Shown here: in pieces, positions 35,171-43,823 of the stretch | Numbering within the stretch: the stretch's first letter is position 1 | Layout: every line of letters starts with the position of its first letter | Assembly: GCA_944390735.1 (NCBI GenBank) | Contig: CALXRL010000094.1 | Location: 62,001 to 126,000 of the forward strand | DNA: 64,000 nt | Direction: 5' to 3' | DNA from: an uncultured Victivallales bacterium | Lineage (GTDB): Bacteria > Verrucomicrobiota > Lentisphaeria > Victivallales > UBA1829 | Notes under the pieces: generated by a model | The model's input: only the letters and a program-made list of their open reading frames with translations | Told to the model about the DNA's origin: nothing | Database searches by the model: none | Made by a program: the position numbers and the translations under genes

Positions 35171-35953
35171 TTATTGGATCTGGGCAGGAGTAAACTGCTG
35201 ATTGCGATCCGGGAAGATAATCCGGCGGAACTCTTTGGCAATGAGATCTTTATCTTCATCGGACGCCTTCTTGTACTGTTGTCTGGCTGCGGTGTTGTCA
35301 TCCAGAATCTGAACAGAAACCTGCAGGGAGTTCGGGAGTTTTGTCAATTTATCCTGATAGGGGGGATTGACTCCTTTGTAAAGGACTGACAAATTGAATT
35401 TGACAATGTTGTCCATCAGGATTCCCTTCTGCTTCCTGGTGGAATTGTTCGCATAGGGATTCGTTTTATTGGTTTCGAAATCCCATTCCGAGTTTTTGGA
35501 GTTGTAATCTTTGAAATCGTCTGAAGTAATGTAATATTCCAGCTGATAGAGGTCGACTCCGTCTTTGGGGGAGTCTTCCATTTTTGTCAGGACATATTCC
35601 ACTTCCACATTTTTGGAGAGCTGGTTGCTTTCCGTCAGCGAAGATTTCGTAGTGGCAAACCAGAGGGTTCTTCCATTCATGTCGGCCGTCTGGTCATAGT
35701 AGAAGGACGGACCGTCGAAGTCATTGATGTAGATGGCGGATTGTAGATCGGTTGTCAGAAGATCCAGGGCGGTTCTCGCCATTTCAGCGGCGTCTGATTT
35801 CTGAGCCGTTCTTCTCCAGACATCCTGTGTCGCGGAAAAGATCTGCATGAGGATCAGCATCAGGATGGCGAAGATGGACATTGCGACAATCAGCTCCACG
35901 ATTGTGAAGGGAGCTTTTCTTCTTCCGGCAAACAGTTCAGCTTTTCGTTTCAT
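35171..35953 (-). CDS. PilW/GspJ-like pseudopilin (Verru_Chthon cassette protein C-like)
   Basis: A 260-residue protein from MKRKAELFAGRRKAP|FTIVELIVAMSIFAIL: prepilin signal with Pro at -1 and E5. TWRRTAQKSDAAEMARTALDLLTTDL-like sequence after the helix is the usual GspJ/PilW pattern of aligned helix and first strand. The internal ATG at 35953 is chosen because upstream in-frame sequence belongs to the overlapping preceding gene, leaving an 11-bp gap. Minor pilin of the cassette. Confidence 0.75.
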   Translation of the reverse strand: MKRKAELFAGRRKAPFTIVELIVAMSIFAILMLILMQIFSATQDVWRRTAQKSDAAEMARTALDLLTTDLQSAIYINDFDGPSFYYDQTADMNGRTLWFATTKSSLTESNQLSKNVEVEYVLTKMEDSPKDGVDLYQLEYYITSDDFKDYNSKNSEWDFETNKTNPYANNSTRKQKGILMDNIVKFNLSVLYKGVNPPYQDKLTKLPNSLQVSVQILDDNTAARQQYKKASDEDKDLIAKEFRRIIFPDRNQQFTPAQIQ

Positions 35954-35964
35954 GATCTCACGCT

Positions 35965-36486
35965 TCAGTTGAAAAAGTCTATGACTTCCAGACGTTTCTG
36001 TCTGTTCTCGTATGCTGCATTGATCGGCCAGCTCGTTTCCACGAAGATCCGGACAGCGTTTGTATTGGGGACTGAAACATAGTTGTCCGTTTGTCCGAGA
36101 AACAGATCCGTCACCTGTTCCTGCCAGACCAGCGCCTGCACCTGGGATGAGGCGTCGGAGTTGCTCAGCATAAAGACACCGTTCGTCGAATATTTGAAAA
36201 TCTTCCAATCCTTGATATTATTGTTGTAATCGTTCGTGGATTCACCGAGACTTCCCAGGGAGTTCGTATTCGGTTTGGTGTTTGGAATATTCATTCCGGA
36301 ATAGTCAAAGTTGATGAGAGCAACCATCTTGGACATCGCTTCTTCTGCAAAGGCGTCCGCGGCAACGTCCCGGTTCGCATTGAGGGATGGCGGCAGAAGC
36401 GCCATGACTCCGGTTACTCCAATGGCAACCACTCCGATCGCAAGAACGATCTCGACCATGTTGAATCTGTGCAGAATTTTACGCAT
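35965..36486 (-). CDS. PilV/GspI-like pseudopilin, first gene of the cassette
   Basis: A 173-residue protein from MRKILHR|FNMVEIVLAIGVVAIGVTG: a PilV/GspI-type signal (E5 present, Arg at -1), matching Verru_Chthon cassette protein B by position and type. The ATG at 36486 has AGGAGA upstream; an earlier in-frame ATG at 36504 lies at or before the likely transcription start and is rejected. First of five cassette genes. Confidence 0.75.
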   Translation of the reverse strand: MRKILHRFNMVEIVLAIGVVAIGVTGVMALLPPSLNANRDVAADAFAEEAMSKMVALINFDYSGMNIPNTKPNTNSLGSLGESTNDYNNNIKDWKIFKYSTNGVFMLSNSDASSQVQALVWQEQVTDLFLGQTDNYVSVPNTNAVRIFVETSWPINAAYENRQKRLEVIDFFN

Positions 36487-36506
36487 AAGTATATCTCCTG
36501 CCATAT

Positions 36507-36536
36507 CTTATACAACGGTTTTCTGAAAAAGTCCAA
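36507..36536 (-). promoter_or_regulatory. Promoter of the pilin cassette
   Basis: On the minus strand TTGGAC (36531-36536) and TATAAG (36507-36512) are 18 bp apart, placing transcription start about 15 nt before the cassette's first ATG. Confidence 0.65.
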
Positions 36537-36657
36537 CCCGTTTTTCAGGAAAATGAAAAAAAAATCATTTTTTTCTCGCTTTCCACGATTTCCCGCCCCG
36601 TTTCAGAGATGATCCCCTCTTTTCTTTTCCCGGAAAACGGGGCGCGTCAGCAGGTTT

Positions 36658-37284
36658 TCAGGTGCGGGATGGCTGCGGTGTACCTCCATTTTTTCCATTC
36701 CGGAGGGGGGAAGGCGTCCGGCGGAGCGTTTTCCGTTCCTCCTGCAGTTCCTTCAGCGAAAGTCTCAGCCATTTCAGAAGCGTCTGACTGCTCATCATGC
36801 TGTACCGGAAAATCTGATGCAGGGAGAGACGATGCGTCCAGTCTTCCGCACTGCCGCCGACAGGTTCCCTGCTCTCCTTTTTCAGACAATCCGAAAAAAT
36901 CCGGTTCTGCTGCTTCACCGACCGGTAATAACGGTTCAGAAGAAGAATCCGGTCATCCAGAGTGAGACTCCCGCTGAAAAAACACTGCATGACAATCGGA
37001 TTTTTCATCCGGTACGTCGAATAGTCTTCCTGTTTCAGCCAGCGGATCAGCTCCCTGCTGCCTTCCGGGGTGAGTTCGTAGACTTTCTTGTCCCGCTTTT
37101 TCCCCGGACAGATCTCCTTGACCGCGATCCAGCCCCGACTTTCCAGCGTTTTCAGCGCCTTGTAGATCTGCGGATGTTCCGCCGTCCAGAATCGCGCTCC
37201 CGTTGTGTCCAGCTGCTTCTTCAGGTCGTACCCCGTTGCGGGCTTGTGGGAAAGAAATCCCAGTATTCCGTGTTCCAGCGTCAT
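36658..37284 (-). CDS. PadR-family transcriptional regulator
   Basis: A 208-residue PadR protein: winged helix at residues 1-85 (MTLEHGILGFLSHKPATGYDLKKQL... IYKALKTLESRGWI, then KVYELTPEGSREL), and a helical dimerisation tail as in the PadR-s2/AphA-like group. The ATG at 37284 has GGAGG 8 nt upstream. It reads into the pilin-cassette promoter 171 bp further on, making that cassette its nearest candidate target, though no operator is identified. Confidence 0.85.
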   Translation of the reverse strand: MTLEHGILGFLSHKPATGYDLKKQLDTTGARFWTAEHPQIYKALKTLESRGWIAVKEICPGKKRDKKVYELTPEGSRELIRWLKQEDYSTYRMKNPIVMQCFFSGSLTLDDRILLLNRYYRSVKQQNRIFSDCLKKESREPVGGSAEDWTHRLSLHQIFRYSMMSSQTLLKWLRLSLKELQEERKTLRRTPSPLRNGKNGGTPQPSRT

Positions 37285-37662
37285 CGCATTGCCTCCGTTT
37301 TTCTTTGTTGATTTCCACTTTCGGCGGTACTGCTCTCCCCTGGAACCTTCTCCGCGATCCAGCCGCGAAGCCAGTCCTTTGCTCTCCTGCCAATCCCCTT
37401 TGCATGCTCTTCTTATACAAGGTATCACGAGAGATGAAAAAGTCAATCGGAAATGAAAAAAATCTTTTACAAATAAATCCATTTCCGTTCAGAATCGCCT
37501 TCTCCTGTTCAGTTCTCGTTTTTTGTACCTGTTTTTTTTCAGGATCGATTCCTGATTTTTTGGAGGATATTTTTTGTTGTGCAATATTTTTTTTGACAAA
37601 TTAGGTCGGAAAATGTTCCTCGTTCCGGAGCGGAGTTCCTCCGAAAACAGGATGAAAAATCG
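37285..37662. other. A/T-rich intergenic region upstream of the PadR gene
   Basis: About 380 bp with no open frame that looks real. It has A/T-rich blocks (37440-37600) and an isolated TTGACA (37593-37598, plus strand) with no matching -10. It presumably holds the padR promoter, which I could not define. Confidence 0.4.
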
Positions 37663-37694
37663 AAAAAAAATCCCTCTCCGGAGTACGGGGAGGG
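37663..37694 (-). terminator. Terminator of the yicC-cysE-yggS operon
   Basis: On the minus strand CCCTCCCCG and CGGAGAGGG (stem 37672-37680/37686-37694, 5-nt loop) are followed by T8. It lies 94 bp after yggS. Confidence 0.85.
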
Positions 37695-37788
37695 AGAATG
37701 AATCGCTGTAAAGTTTCCATGCGGCCGGAAACTGGAATGCCGCATGAAAAGAGGGGAACAGAGAGGCGGAAAGATGCGGACGAGTCCG

Positions 37789-38481
37789 TCAGAGCCGGGG
37801 GCGACCGCCGAAAATGGCAGTCCCGATCCGGACAATGGTCGCGCCCTCCTCAATGGCCGCAGGGAAATCCTGACTCATTCCCATGGAGAGTTCCGGCAGC
37901 GGAACGTCAAATTCGCGAGCCAGCCGGTCGCGGAACTCCCGCAACCCCGCAAAGGTTTTATGCAGAACGGCTTTCTCCGCGCCCAGCGGCGCCATGGTCA
38001 TGAGCCCGAGCATTTTCACATGATGCAGGGAAAGGGCGAGTTCCGTGATCTCCCGGAGCGAATCATAGCCGAAGATTCCGAACTTGGATTCCTCTCCGGA
38101 GACGTTGACTTCCAGAAGAATCTTCTGAATTTTATCGTTTTTTTCCGCCGCCGCGTCGATTTTATTCAGCAGTTTGATGGAATCGACGGAATGAATGCAG
38201 TCCGCAAGGGCGACCGCTTTTTCCGCCTTGTTCGATTGCAGATGTCCGATCAGATGCCAGATCATGCCCGGAAGAGCGGCGGGCACTTTGGTTTCCAGTT
38301 CCTGGACGCGGTTTTCGCCGAACGCGCATTGTCCGGCGGCAAAGGCCTCCCGGATGTCTTCGATCGGAAAGGTTTTGGAGACGGCCAGAAGTTTGACCGT
38401 TTCCGGATTGCGTCCGGCGGTCCGGGCGGCTTCCTCAATCTGCTGTTTCACACGCGCAAGATGTTCCGCAATGACGCTCAT
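37789..38481 (-). CDS. yggS: YggS/PLPBP-family pyridoxal phosphate homeostasis protein
   Basis: A 230-residue single-domain PLP-binding barrel: K36 in LLAVSKTF is the Schiff-base lysine, and MSMGMSQDFPAAIEEG...VRIGTAIFG is the phosphate-binding signature. Members buffer vitamin B6 and amino-acid pools rather than catalyse a defined reaction. Its ATG overlaps the cysE stop by 4 bp, and it ends the leftward operon. Confidence 0.92.
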   Translation of the reverse strand: MSVIAEHLARVKQQIEEAARTAGRNPETVKLLAVSKTFPIEDIREAFAAGQCAFGENRVQELETKVPAALPGMIWHLIGHLQSNKAEKAVALADCIHSVDSIKLLNKIDAAAEKNDKIQKILLEVNVSGEESKFGIFGYDSLREITELALSLHHVKMLGLMTMAPLGAEKAVLHKTFAGLREFRDRLAREFDVPLPELSMGMSQDFPAAIEEGATIVRIGTAIFGGRPRL

Positions 38482-39425
38482 GACTGTTTCCTTTCCGGTT
38501 TTTTGATGGTGAGCTCCGGATCGGCAATCCGGATTTTGGTTCCCGGCGGGACGCTTTCCGTCAGCCAGACATTGCCGCCGACGACGGAGTTGGCTCCGAT
38601 GGTGATGTCTCCGAGAATCGTCGCTCCCGCATAGATCGTCACTCCGTCCTCAATATTCGGATGGCGCTTCGCTCCCTTGATGATCTTTCCGCACGCGTCC
38701 TTCGGGAAGGAGTGCGCGCCCAGCGTGACCCCCTGATAGATTTTTACGTTCGAGCCGATGGTCGCCGTTTCTCCGATGACAACCCCGGTTCCGTGGTCGA
38801 TAAAGACCCCTTCGCCGATTTTCGCGCCGGGGTGAATGTCAATGGCCGTGATTCTGTGCGCATATTCCGTCATGATGCGCGGGATCAGCGGAATCTTCTC
38901 CTCGTAGAGAATGTGGGCAAGACGCTGAATGGTGATGGCCTTGACTCCCGGATAACTGAGAATGATTTCATCAAGCGAGCGCGCCGCCGGATCGCCGTCA
39001 AGCGCCGCCTGAATGTCCTTCTTGATGACCGCGCGGAGCTTCGGAAGACTCCGGAGAAGTTTTTCCGTGGCGGCGCGCGAACGCTGAAGACATTTGCAGT
39101 CGTCGCAGGATTCGGTCAGCATGCAGTGGTACTTGCAGGCGCGATGAATGACGTCGTTCAGCTCAATGTAAAGCGAGGAGACCGTTTCGCCCACCGAGAA
39201 CTTCAGCGTTTCCATCGAATAGGCCTCGCGCTGCGCGAATCCCGGAAAAATGAGTTCCAGAAGTTTGGCGAGAATGGAAAGCACCTCCGTCTCCCTGGGC
39301 AGATTGTAGCCTTCGTTGTGATTGACGCCGATGCCGTCCTGATATGAGGCGGAGATTTCCGCTGTGACGGCGTCGATGAAGTTCGCCGCGTCCGCGGACG
39401 CGCGTCGGCCCGTGCATTGTTTCAT
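38478..39425 (-). CDS. cysE: Serine O-acetyltransferase
   Basis: A 315-residue CysE/EpsC-type enzyme acetylating serine to O-acetylserine for cysteine synthesis. The left-handed beta-helix hexapeptides are seen in GEGVFIDHGTGVVIGETATI and VKIYQGVTLGAHS, with the catalytic His in DHGTG. The N-terminal helical domain is longer than in the E. coli enzyme, resembling the plant-like or EpsC-extended form. It lies 19 bp after yicC and overlaps yggS by 4 bp. Confidence 0.92.
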   Translation of the reverse strand: MKQCTGRRASADAANFIDAVTAEISASYQDGIGVNHNEGYNLPRETEVLSILAKLLELIFPGFAQREAYSMETLKFSVGETVSSLYIELNDVIHRACKYHCMLTESCDDCKCLQRSRAATEKLLRSLPKLRAVIKKDIQAALDGDPAARSLDEIILSYPGVKAITIQRLAHILYEEKIPLIPRIMTEYAHRITAIDIHPGAKIGEGVFIDHGTGVVIGETATIGSNVKIYQGVTLGAHSFPKDACGKIIKGAKRHPNIEDGVTIYAGATILGDITIGANSVVGGNVWLTESVPPGTKIRIADPELTIKKPERKQS

Positions 39426-39444
39426 CTGCTTTCCTCCGTAAAAA

Positions 39445-40326
39445 TTATTCGATGTTTTGAACCTGTTCCCGGATTTTTTCCAGTTCTGTTTTCAGAATGA
39501 CGATTTTCGGTGAAATCTCGGTCGAGGCCGCTTTGTTTCCCAGCGTGTTGCACTCCCGGAAAATCTCCTGGATCATGAAGTCGAGCGATCTTCCGATGGC
39601 GGAAACCGGATCCTCCGCAATGTTCCGGAAGTTGGCAAAATGGGAGCGGAGACGGGTGATCTCTTCCGTTACATCGAGTTTATCGCCGAAGATCACGGCT
39701 TCCCGCAGGAGACGGTCATCTCCCGCATCCGGCAGAAGTTCCAGTTCCTTGAGGCGTTTGTAGAGCTTCTGCGCCTGAAGTTCGGGCAGTTTTGCCGCCA
39801 GCGGTTCGATCTCTCCGACAATGCGTTCCATATCCGCAAGACGCGCCAGAATATCCTGTTTGAGGTTTTCTCCCTCCCGTTCACGCATTTCGACCAGACG
39901 GTCGATGGCAGCGGAAATGACCTCCTTCAGAAACGCTCCGACCGATTCTCCGGCCAGATCCGCATTTTGAATCACGGCCGCATCCGGAATGGCAAGAATG
40001 TCGGAAATGGTGATTTCTCCGGGCAGTCCATGTTCCTGCTGGAACTTGTACGCCGCCTTCAGAAGCAGCACGGCCCTGCTGAAATCCACGGAATGAAACT
40101 GCGTCTCATTGTGCAGAATCAGTTCGACCCGCAGGGAAATGGAGCCCCTGGCAAGCCGTTCCGCGACAAACGTGCGCAGTTCGATTTCCAGTGGCGAAAG
40201 CTCCCTGGGAATATTGAGTTTCAGTTCAAACTGTTTTTTGTTGATGGAGGAAATTTCGACTCTGAATCCGCAGTTCAGTTCGTTGCTGTATTCTTCGGCC
40301 CGGCCGAATCCTGTCATGCTTCTCAT
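39445..40326 (-). CDS. yicC: YicC-family endoribonuclease
   Basis: A 293-residue YicC protein (MRSMTGFGRAE start; DRLLREAVIFGDKLDVTEEI and the terminal KTELEKIREQVQNIE are family signatures). Members are ribonucleases acting on RNA and sRNA. Start: the MRS ATG is preferred over MEGTAMRS, 5 codons earlier, because GGAAGG lies 7 nt before it and the family begins there. First in the yicC-cysE-yggS operon. Confidence 0.9.
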   Translation of the reverse strand: MRSMTGFGRAEEYSNELNCGFRVEISSINKKQFELKLNIPRELSPLEIELRTFVAERLARGSISLRVELILHNETQFHSVDFSRAVLLLKAAYKFQQEHGLPGEITISDILAIPDAAVIQNADLAGESVGAFLKEVISAAIDRLVEMREREGENLKQDILARLADMERIVGEIEPLAAKLPELQAQKLYKRLKELELLPDAGDDRLLREAVIFGDKLDVTEEITRLRSHFANFRNIAEDPVSAIGRSLDFMIQEIFRECNTLGNKAASTEISPKIVILKTELEKIREQVQNIE

Positions 40327-40357
40327 TGCTGTGCCTTCCATGCTAGACTTGTGCCGT

Positions 40358-40386
40358 ATAATAGCCCGGAAAGAGGAAAAAATCAA
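40358..40386 (-). promoter_or_regulatory. Promoter of the yicC operon
   Basis: On the minus strand TTGATT (40381-40386) and TATTAT (40358-40363) lie 17 bp apart. Confidence 0.65.
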
Positions 40387-40442
40387 TCCTGTTCCGGAAG
40401 GTTTCCGGAGAAAGGTGGAACATTTCTCCCGTCCGGAAACAG

Positions 40443-40468
40443 AAAAAGCCGGCTTTCTGGGCCGGCTT
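40443..40468 (-). terminator. Terminator of the SDR gene
   Basis: AAGCCGGC (40446-40453) and GCCGGCTT (40461-40468) form a stem which, on the minus strand, is followed by a T-run. It lies 19 bp after the stop of the SDR gene. Confidence 0.8.
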
Positions 40469-40487
40469 CGGATCGGTTCCCGGAGGA

Positions 40488-41591
40488 TCAGGGAATGATT
40501 TCCGGGTTTTCCGCCTTGTAGTAGGCGGTAATCATTTTGCGCAGGAACGGGAGATTCATCTTCCAGGAGACGATTTCGGGTCCGAGCGCGGCGCGCACAT
40601 TGGAGTCGTCGAAAATGATTTCGGAGGCGAAATAGGGCATCAGGTCGCCGATCATTTTCTGGACCAGTTTCTCCTCTTTCGTCGGATTTTCGACTTTGTC
40701 CATGACGCACAGTCCGGTGGTCTGGAGAACCTCTCCGACCGCTTTTTCGATGTCGCGCGTGGAGACGGGGCTTTCCCCGGTAATATGATAGGTCTTGTTT
40801 TCCACCGGTTTGAGGAAGAGGCTGGAAATCGCCTTCTGCACATAGTCGATCGGAACAAAGTAGACCTTGTCGGTGGTTCCCGCTTCCAGACGAAGGCTGG
40901 TGGCAAACACGCCGTTGGCCGGGATTCCGGCCTTGGAGCAGCCGACGCGCTTGACCTGGCCGAGAAATTCCAGCAGCCGGTAGAATGCCAGCGGTTTGCG
41001 GATCACGCCGTCCGAAAGTCTTCCGACCACGATGGAGGGACGGTAGATCGTATATTGGAATCCGGAATTGCGAACCAGTTTTTCCGCATCGAATTTGCTT
41101 TTTTCATAGGAGTTGTTGAAATCGGTGGCGGGCATGGAGTCCTCCATGACTCTGCCGACCGTTTTCCCCGCCACATAGGCGGTGCTCACATAGTGGAACG
41201 TCGGAACATTGACCTTTTTCGCGAGGGCCAGGGCCGCCTGGGTTCCGCCGAAATTGGTGGCGTAGGTTTTCCCCTCCGGATCCTTGCCGAGATTCACATC
41301 CGCCGCGCAGTGGAAGAAGGTGTCGAAGGGGCCCTCTTTTGCCATGGCTTCCGCGGGAAGGTCGGCAAGCGTGCCTTCGATGATGGTGATCCGGGAGAGA
41401 AGCTCTTCCGCATCGTTGATTCCGTCGAAGTCGCACTGTTTCCTGATGATTTTCGCGGCGCGGTGCTGACCCGATTCTCCACAGAAGCCCCGGCAGAGTG
41501 AAACGATCCTGAAGGACGGATTTTTTCTTAGTAAAGCGGTGGTGAAGGCTGCTCCGACCAGCCCGGTGATTCCTGTCATCAGTATTTTCAA
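40488..41591 (-). CDS. NAD(P)-dependent SDR-type epimerase/reductase (male sterility/thioester-reductase-like)
   Basis: A 367-residue extended short-chain dehydrogenase: Rossmann GITGLVGAAF at the N-terminus, FHCAADVNLG after the fourth strand, and the catalytic YEKSK. These resemble the NAD_binding_4 (thioester reductase) branch. The C-terminal extension (KMITAYYKAENPEIIP) is unusual. Single gene with its own terminator; substrate unknown. It could act in lipid or envelope metabolism. Confidence 0.75.
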   Translation of the reverse strand: MKILMTGITGLVGAAFTTALLRKNPSFRIVSLCRGFCGESGQHRAAKIIRKQCDFDGINDAEELLSRITIIEGTLADLPAEAMAKEGPFDTFFHCAADVNLGKDPEGKTYATNFGGTQAALALAKKVNVPTFHYVSTAYVAGKTVGRVMEDSMPATDFNNSYEKSKFDAEKLVRNSGFQYTIYRPSIVVGRLSDGVIRKPLAFYRLLEFLGQVKRVGCSKAGIPANGVFATSLRLEAGTTDKVYFVPIDYVQKAISSLFLKPVENKTYHITGESPVSTRDIEKAVGEVLQTTGLCVMDKVENPTKEEKLVQKMIGDLMPYFASEIIFDDSNVRAALGPEIVSWKMNLPFLRKMITAYYKAENPEIIP

Positions 41592-41768
41592 TTTACTCTC
41601 CAGTCTCTCTCTTGTTATGTTAAACTTGCTTTTTGAAATTCAAGTTGGAAACAGTGTACCGGTTACTATAGCATCTTTTACTGTGAAAATCAAATACCCG
41701 GAAGGAAAATCCGGAGAGAAAATCGCGATTCTTCATGCTCCGGAACAGGGGGGCGGCGGACGGGGCGC

Positions 41769-42770
41769 TCAGAAGAAGGTCCATTCGAGGAATTCGACCA
41801 TGTTGTCCGTCGGTCCGGTGGGGGGAAAACCGCGGTAGGTGAAGACCAGACGGCGGGAGGGCTGTTTCGCTTCCCGCGGTCCTTCGATGAGCACGGTGTA
41901 GGTGTCGCTGTCGTTCCAGGAGAGGGAGCCGAGGCTGGAGTAGAGAAGCGTGTCGATCTGATCCTTGATCTGGATCCGTTCGCGGAACCAGACTTCGCGG
42001 GCGGCAATGACCTCTTCCGCCTGGCTTTCCTCCAGATTGCAGTAGATCTGAAGCATCAGGGAGGAGGCGGTGAAGAAGTTCGGATTGCCCCGGGGGGTGT
42101 TCGGCAGACGCAGTCCGCTGAGTCGGCCGTAGCGGTCCGGGGGGAAGAGGGCGGTCAGTCCCTTGATGTAGAAGAGCTCTTCGCGCCAGAATCCGCTGGA
42201 ACGGTTCCGGGGGAGGGGGGCCATGGCTTCGGCGTCATAGTCGTCGACCTCCATGCCGTTGGTGGAGAGTTCGTCGTCATTGTCGAAGTAGTCGCGGAGC
42301 TTGTCGGTGAGTTCTTCGACGGCGTCGGTGACGGTGGTGTCCACGTCGATGCGCGAGGTGAAGCGCCGGAGGGTGTCCTGATAGGCGTCGGGATTCAGAT
42401 CCCATCCGGAGACGCCGCTGAAGATCCGGAAGGCGACGGGGGTGCCGTAGTAGTCCATGACGTGATGAACGCCGTCGGGCAGATAGCGGTCGTGGTCGTA
42501 GTCGAGGTATTCGATCTCTCCCGGAGGGGTGCCGGGAAAGAGATGCTTGTCGGCGGCGATGAGCCACTGGATACGGTTGGAAACTCCTTCATTGATATAG
42601 GCGGAGCGCTGAAGCTGCGTATGGGCACGGATGTCGAGCGTCGCGGTCTGGGAGATGGCGAGAACCGCCATGGTCAGCATGGAGGCGGAGAAGATCAGAA
42701 CGAGCGCCGCGACGAGCGCGGACCCGGATTCGCTTCCGGAACGGCAGATGGATGGATGGCGCTGCTTCAT
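41769..42770 (-). CDS. gspK: Type II secretion minor pseudopilin GspK
   Basis: A 333-residue GspK-like protein: a short leader then SGSALVAALVLIFSASMLTM, the GspK-type signal lacking E5. GspK caps the tip of the pseudopilus with GspI and GspJ. The start at 42770 overlaps the gspJ stop in an ATGA; a longer in-frame start would run well into gspJ. It is last in the T2SS operon. The identity rests on the order I-J-K and the N-terminus. Confidence 0.8.
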   Translation of the reverse strand: MKQRHPSICRSGSESGSALVAALVLIFSASMLTMAVLAISQTATLDIRAHTQLQRSAYINEGVSNRIQWLIAADKHLFPGTPPGEIEYLDYDHDRYLPDGVHHVMDYYGTPVAFRIFSGVSGWDLNPDAYQDTLRRFTSRIDVDTTVTDAVEELTDKLRDYFDNDDELSTNGMEVDDYDAEAMAPLPRNRSSGFWREELFYIKGLTALFPPDRYGRLSGLRLPNTPRGNPNFFTASSLMLQIYCNLEESQAEEVIAAREVWFRERIQIKDQIDTLLYSSLGSLSWNDSDTYTVLIEGPREAKQPSRRLVFTYRGFPPTGPTDNMVEFLEWTFF

Positions 42771-43444
42771 GGTCTCATATCCCTCATACGGGTGTTGGCG
42801 GCGGTTCCCGCGGCACGGCGGAGCCAGACTTCGCTGCTGCCGTCGAGCCACTCGACTGTCATCTGAACGGCGAGGGGGATGGTGGTGATGTTGGAATTGG
42901 TTTCCAGGGACTGACTGTCGTACTCCTCCCACTGTTCGTCCCATTCGATTTCGTCGCTGTTGTTTTTCAGGGCGTAGAGAAAATGGACGGAGCGGACCTT
43001 GTCGGCCAGAACCTCCCGTTCCCAGACATATTCGTCTTCTTCCGCCCAGTGGGGCCGCGGGTAGAAGGAGTATTCCGCGATCAGCTGTTCATTTTCGACG
43101 CGCAGCCGCACGAACAGAAGCGCTCCCCTGTCGCCGCGGTAGCTGCGGCGGAGCGTGGCGAAGTGCAGAAGATCCGGATCGCCCTGAAAGATGACCCGGT
43201 CGCGGTTTTCGATGTCGTCGTACCACTGGAAGACGATCATGTTGCGCACGCAGTTGTCCATGACGCGGTCGATGCTCTGACAGGTTTTCAGGAACGCCGC
43301 CGCGCGGGTGGAGCGGCGCCACGCGTTGTAGAAGGTCATGGAGGCCGTGCCGATAATCAGCGCCACAAAGATCAGAATCGCCATGGCCGCGACAAGCTCC
43401 ACCAGAGTGAAGGGGGTTTTATTCGTCCTGAATGGTGTTCTCAT
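42767..43444 (-). CDS. gspJ: Type II secretion minor pseudopilin GspJ
   Basis: A 225-residue protein with MRTPFRTNKTP|FTLVELVAAMAILIFVAL: prepilin signal, Pro at -1, E5. TFYNAWRRSTRAAAF after the helix is the GspJ pattern; several aromatic, Glu-rich strands follow. The ATG at 43444 is preferred over one 5 codons upstream, but neither has a good Shine-Dalgarno, as expected for a coupled gene overlapping gspI by 26 bp. It forms the tip complex with GspI and GspK. Confidence 0.82.
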   Translation of the reverse strand: MRTPFRTNKTPFTLVELVAAMAILIFVALIIGTASMTFYNAWRRSTRAAAFLKTCQSIDRVMDNCVRNMIVFQWYDDIENRDRVIFQGDPDLLHFATLRRSYRGDRGALLFVRLRVENEQLIAEYSFYPRPHWAEEDEYVWEREVLADKVRSVHFLYALKNNSDEIEWDEQWEEYDSQSLETNSNITTIPLAVQMTVEWLDGSSEVWLRRAAGTAANTRMRDMRP

Positions 43445-43823
43445 AGCTGAACCGGTCAATGATGAGTTTGTCGATGATCTCGCCCGAGGAGGCGTTCCGG
43501 AGTTCGATGACCAGACTGGTCAGGGGAAGCTGATTGACGATGTCTCCGAATTCGTCCGGCAGTCCCTCCGCGTCCTGATAATAAGCGTGAACGGTATGAT
43601 CGCGGTAGGGAAAGAAGGTCTCCTCAATTCCGCCGGGATCCTCGTTCTGAAGCATGAAATATTCCGCGGCCTGCGCGAGCATGTGCATGTTTTTCCACTC
43701 TTCCATGCTTTTTCCGATGCGGTTCTGGGAGCTGGTCAGCAGGGAGAGAAGACCCGCGATCGAGAGCGCAAGAATCCCCAGCGCCACGACGACTTCAATC
43801 AGTGTGAATCCCGCGTGTTTCAT
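43419..43823 (-). CDS. gspI: Type II secretion minor pseudopilin GspI
   Basis: A 134-residue protein, MKHAG|FTLIEVVVALGILALSIAGL. This is the only FTLIE-type pseudopilin in the window with the canonical Gly at -1. Length and helix match GspI. It overlaps gspH by 4 bp. Confidence 0.85.
   Translation of the reverse strand: MKHAGFTLIEVVVALGILALSIAGLLSLLTSSQNRIGKSMEEWKNMHMLAQAAEYFMLQNEDPGGIEETFFPYRDHTVHAYYQDAEGLPDEFGDIVNQLPLTSLVIELRNASSGEIIDKLIIDRFSYENTIQDE

Noticed and set aside
36541..36600. A/T-rich near-palindrome (ATGA...TCAT) upstream of the pilin cassette
   Set aside because: Only short arms within A- and T-runs; likely chance in A/T-rich sequence.
37593..37598. TTGACA as a plus-strand promoter
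   Set aside because: No -10 element at 16-18 bp and no plus-strand gene downstream.
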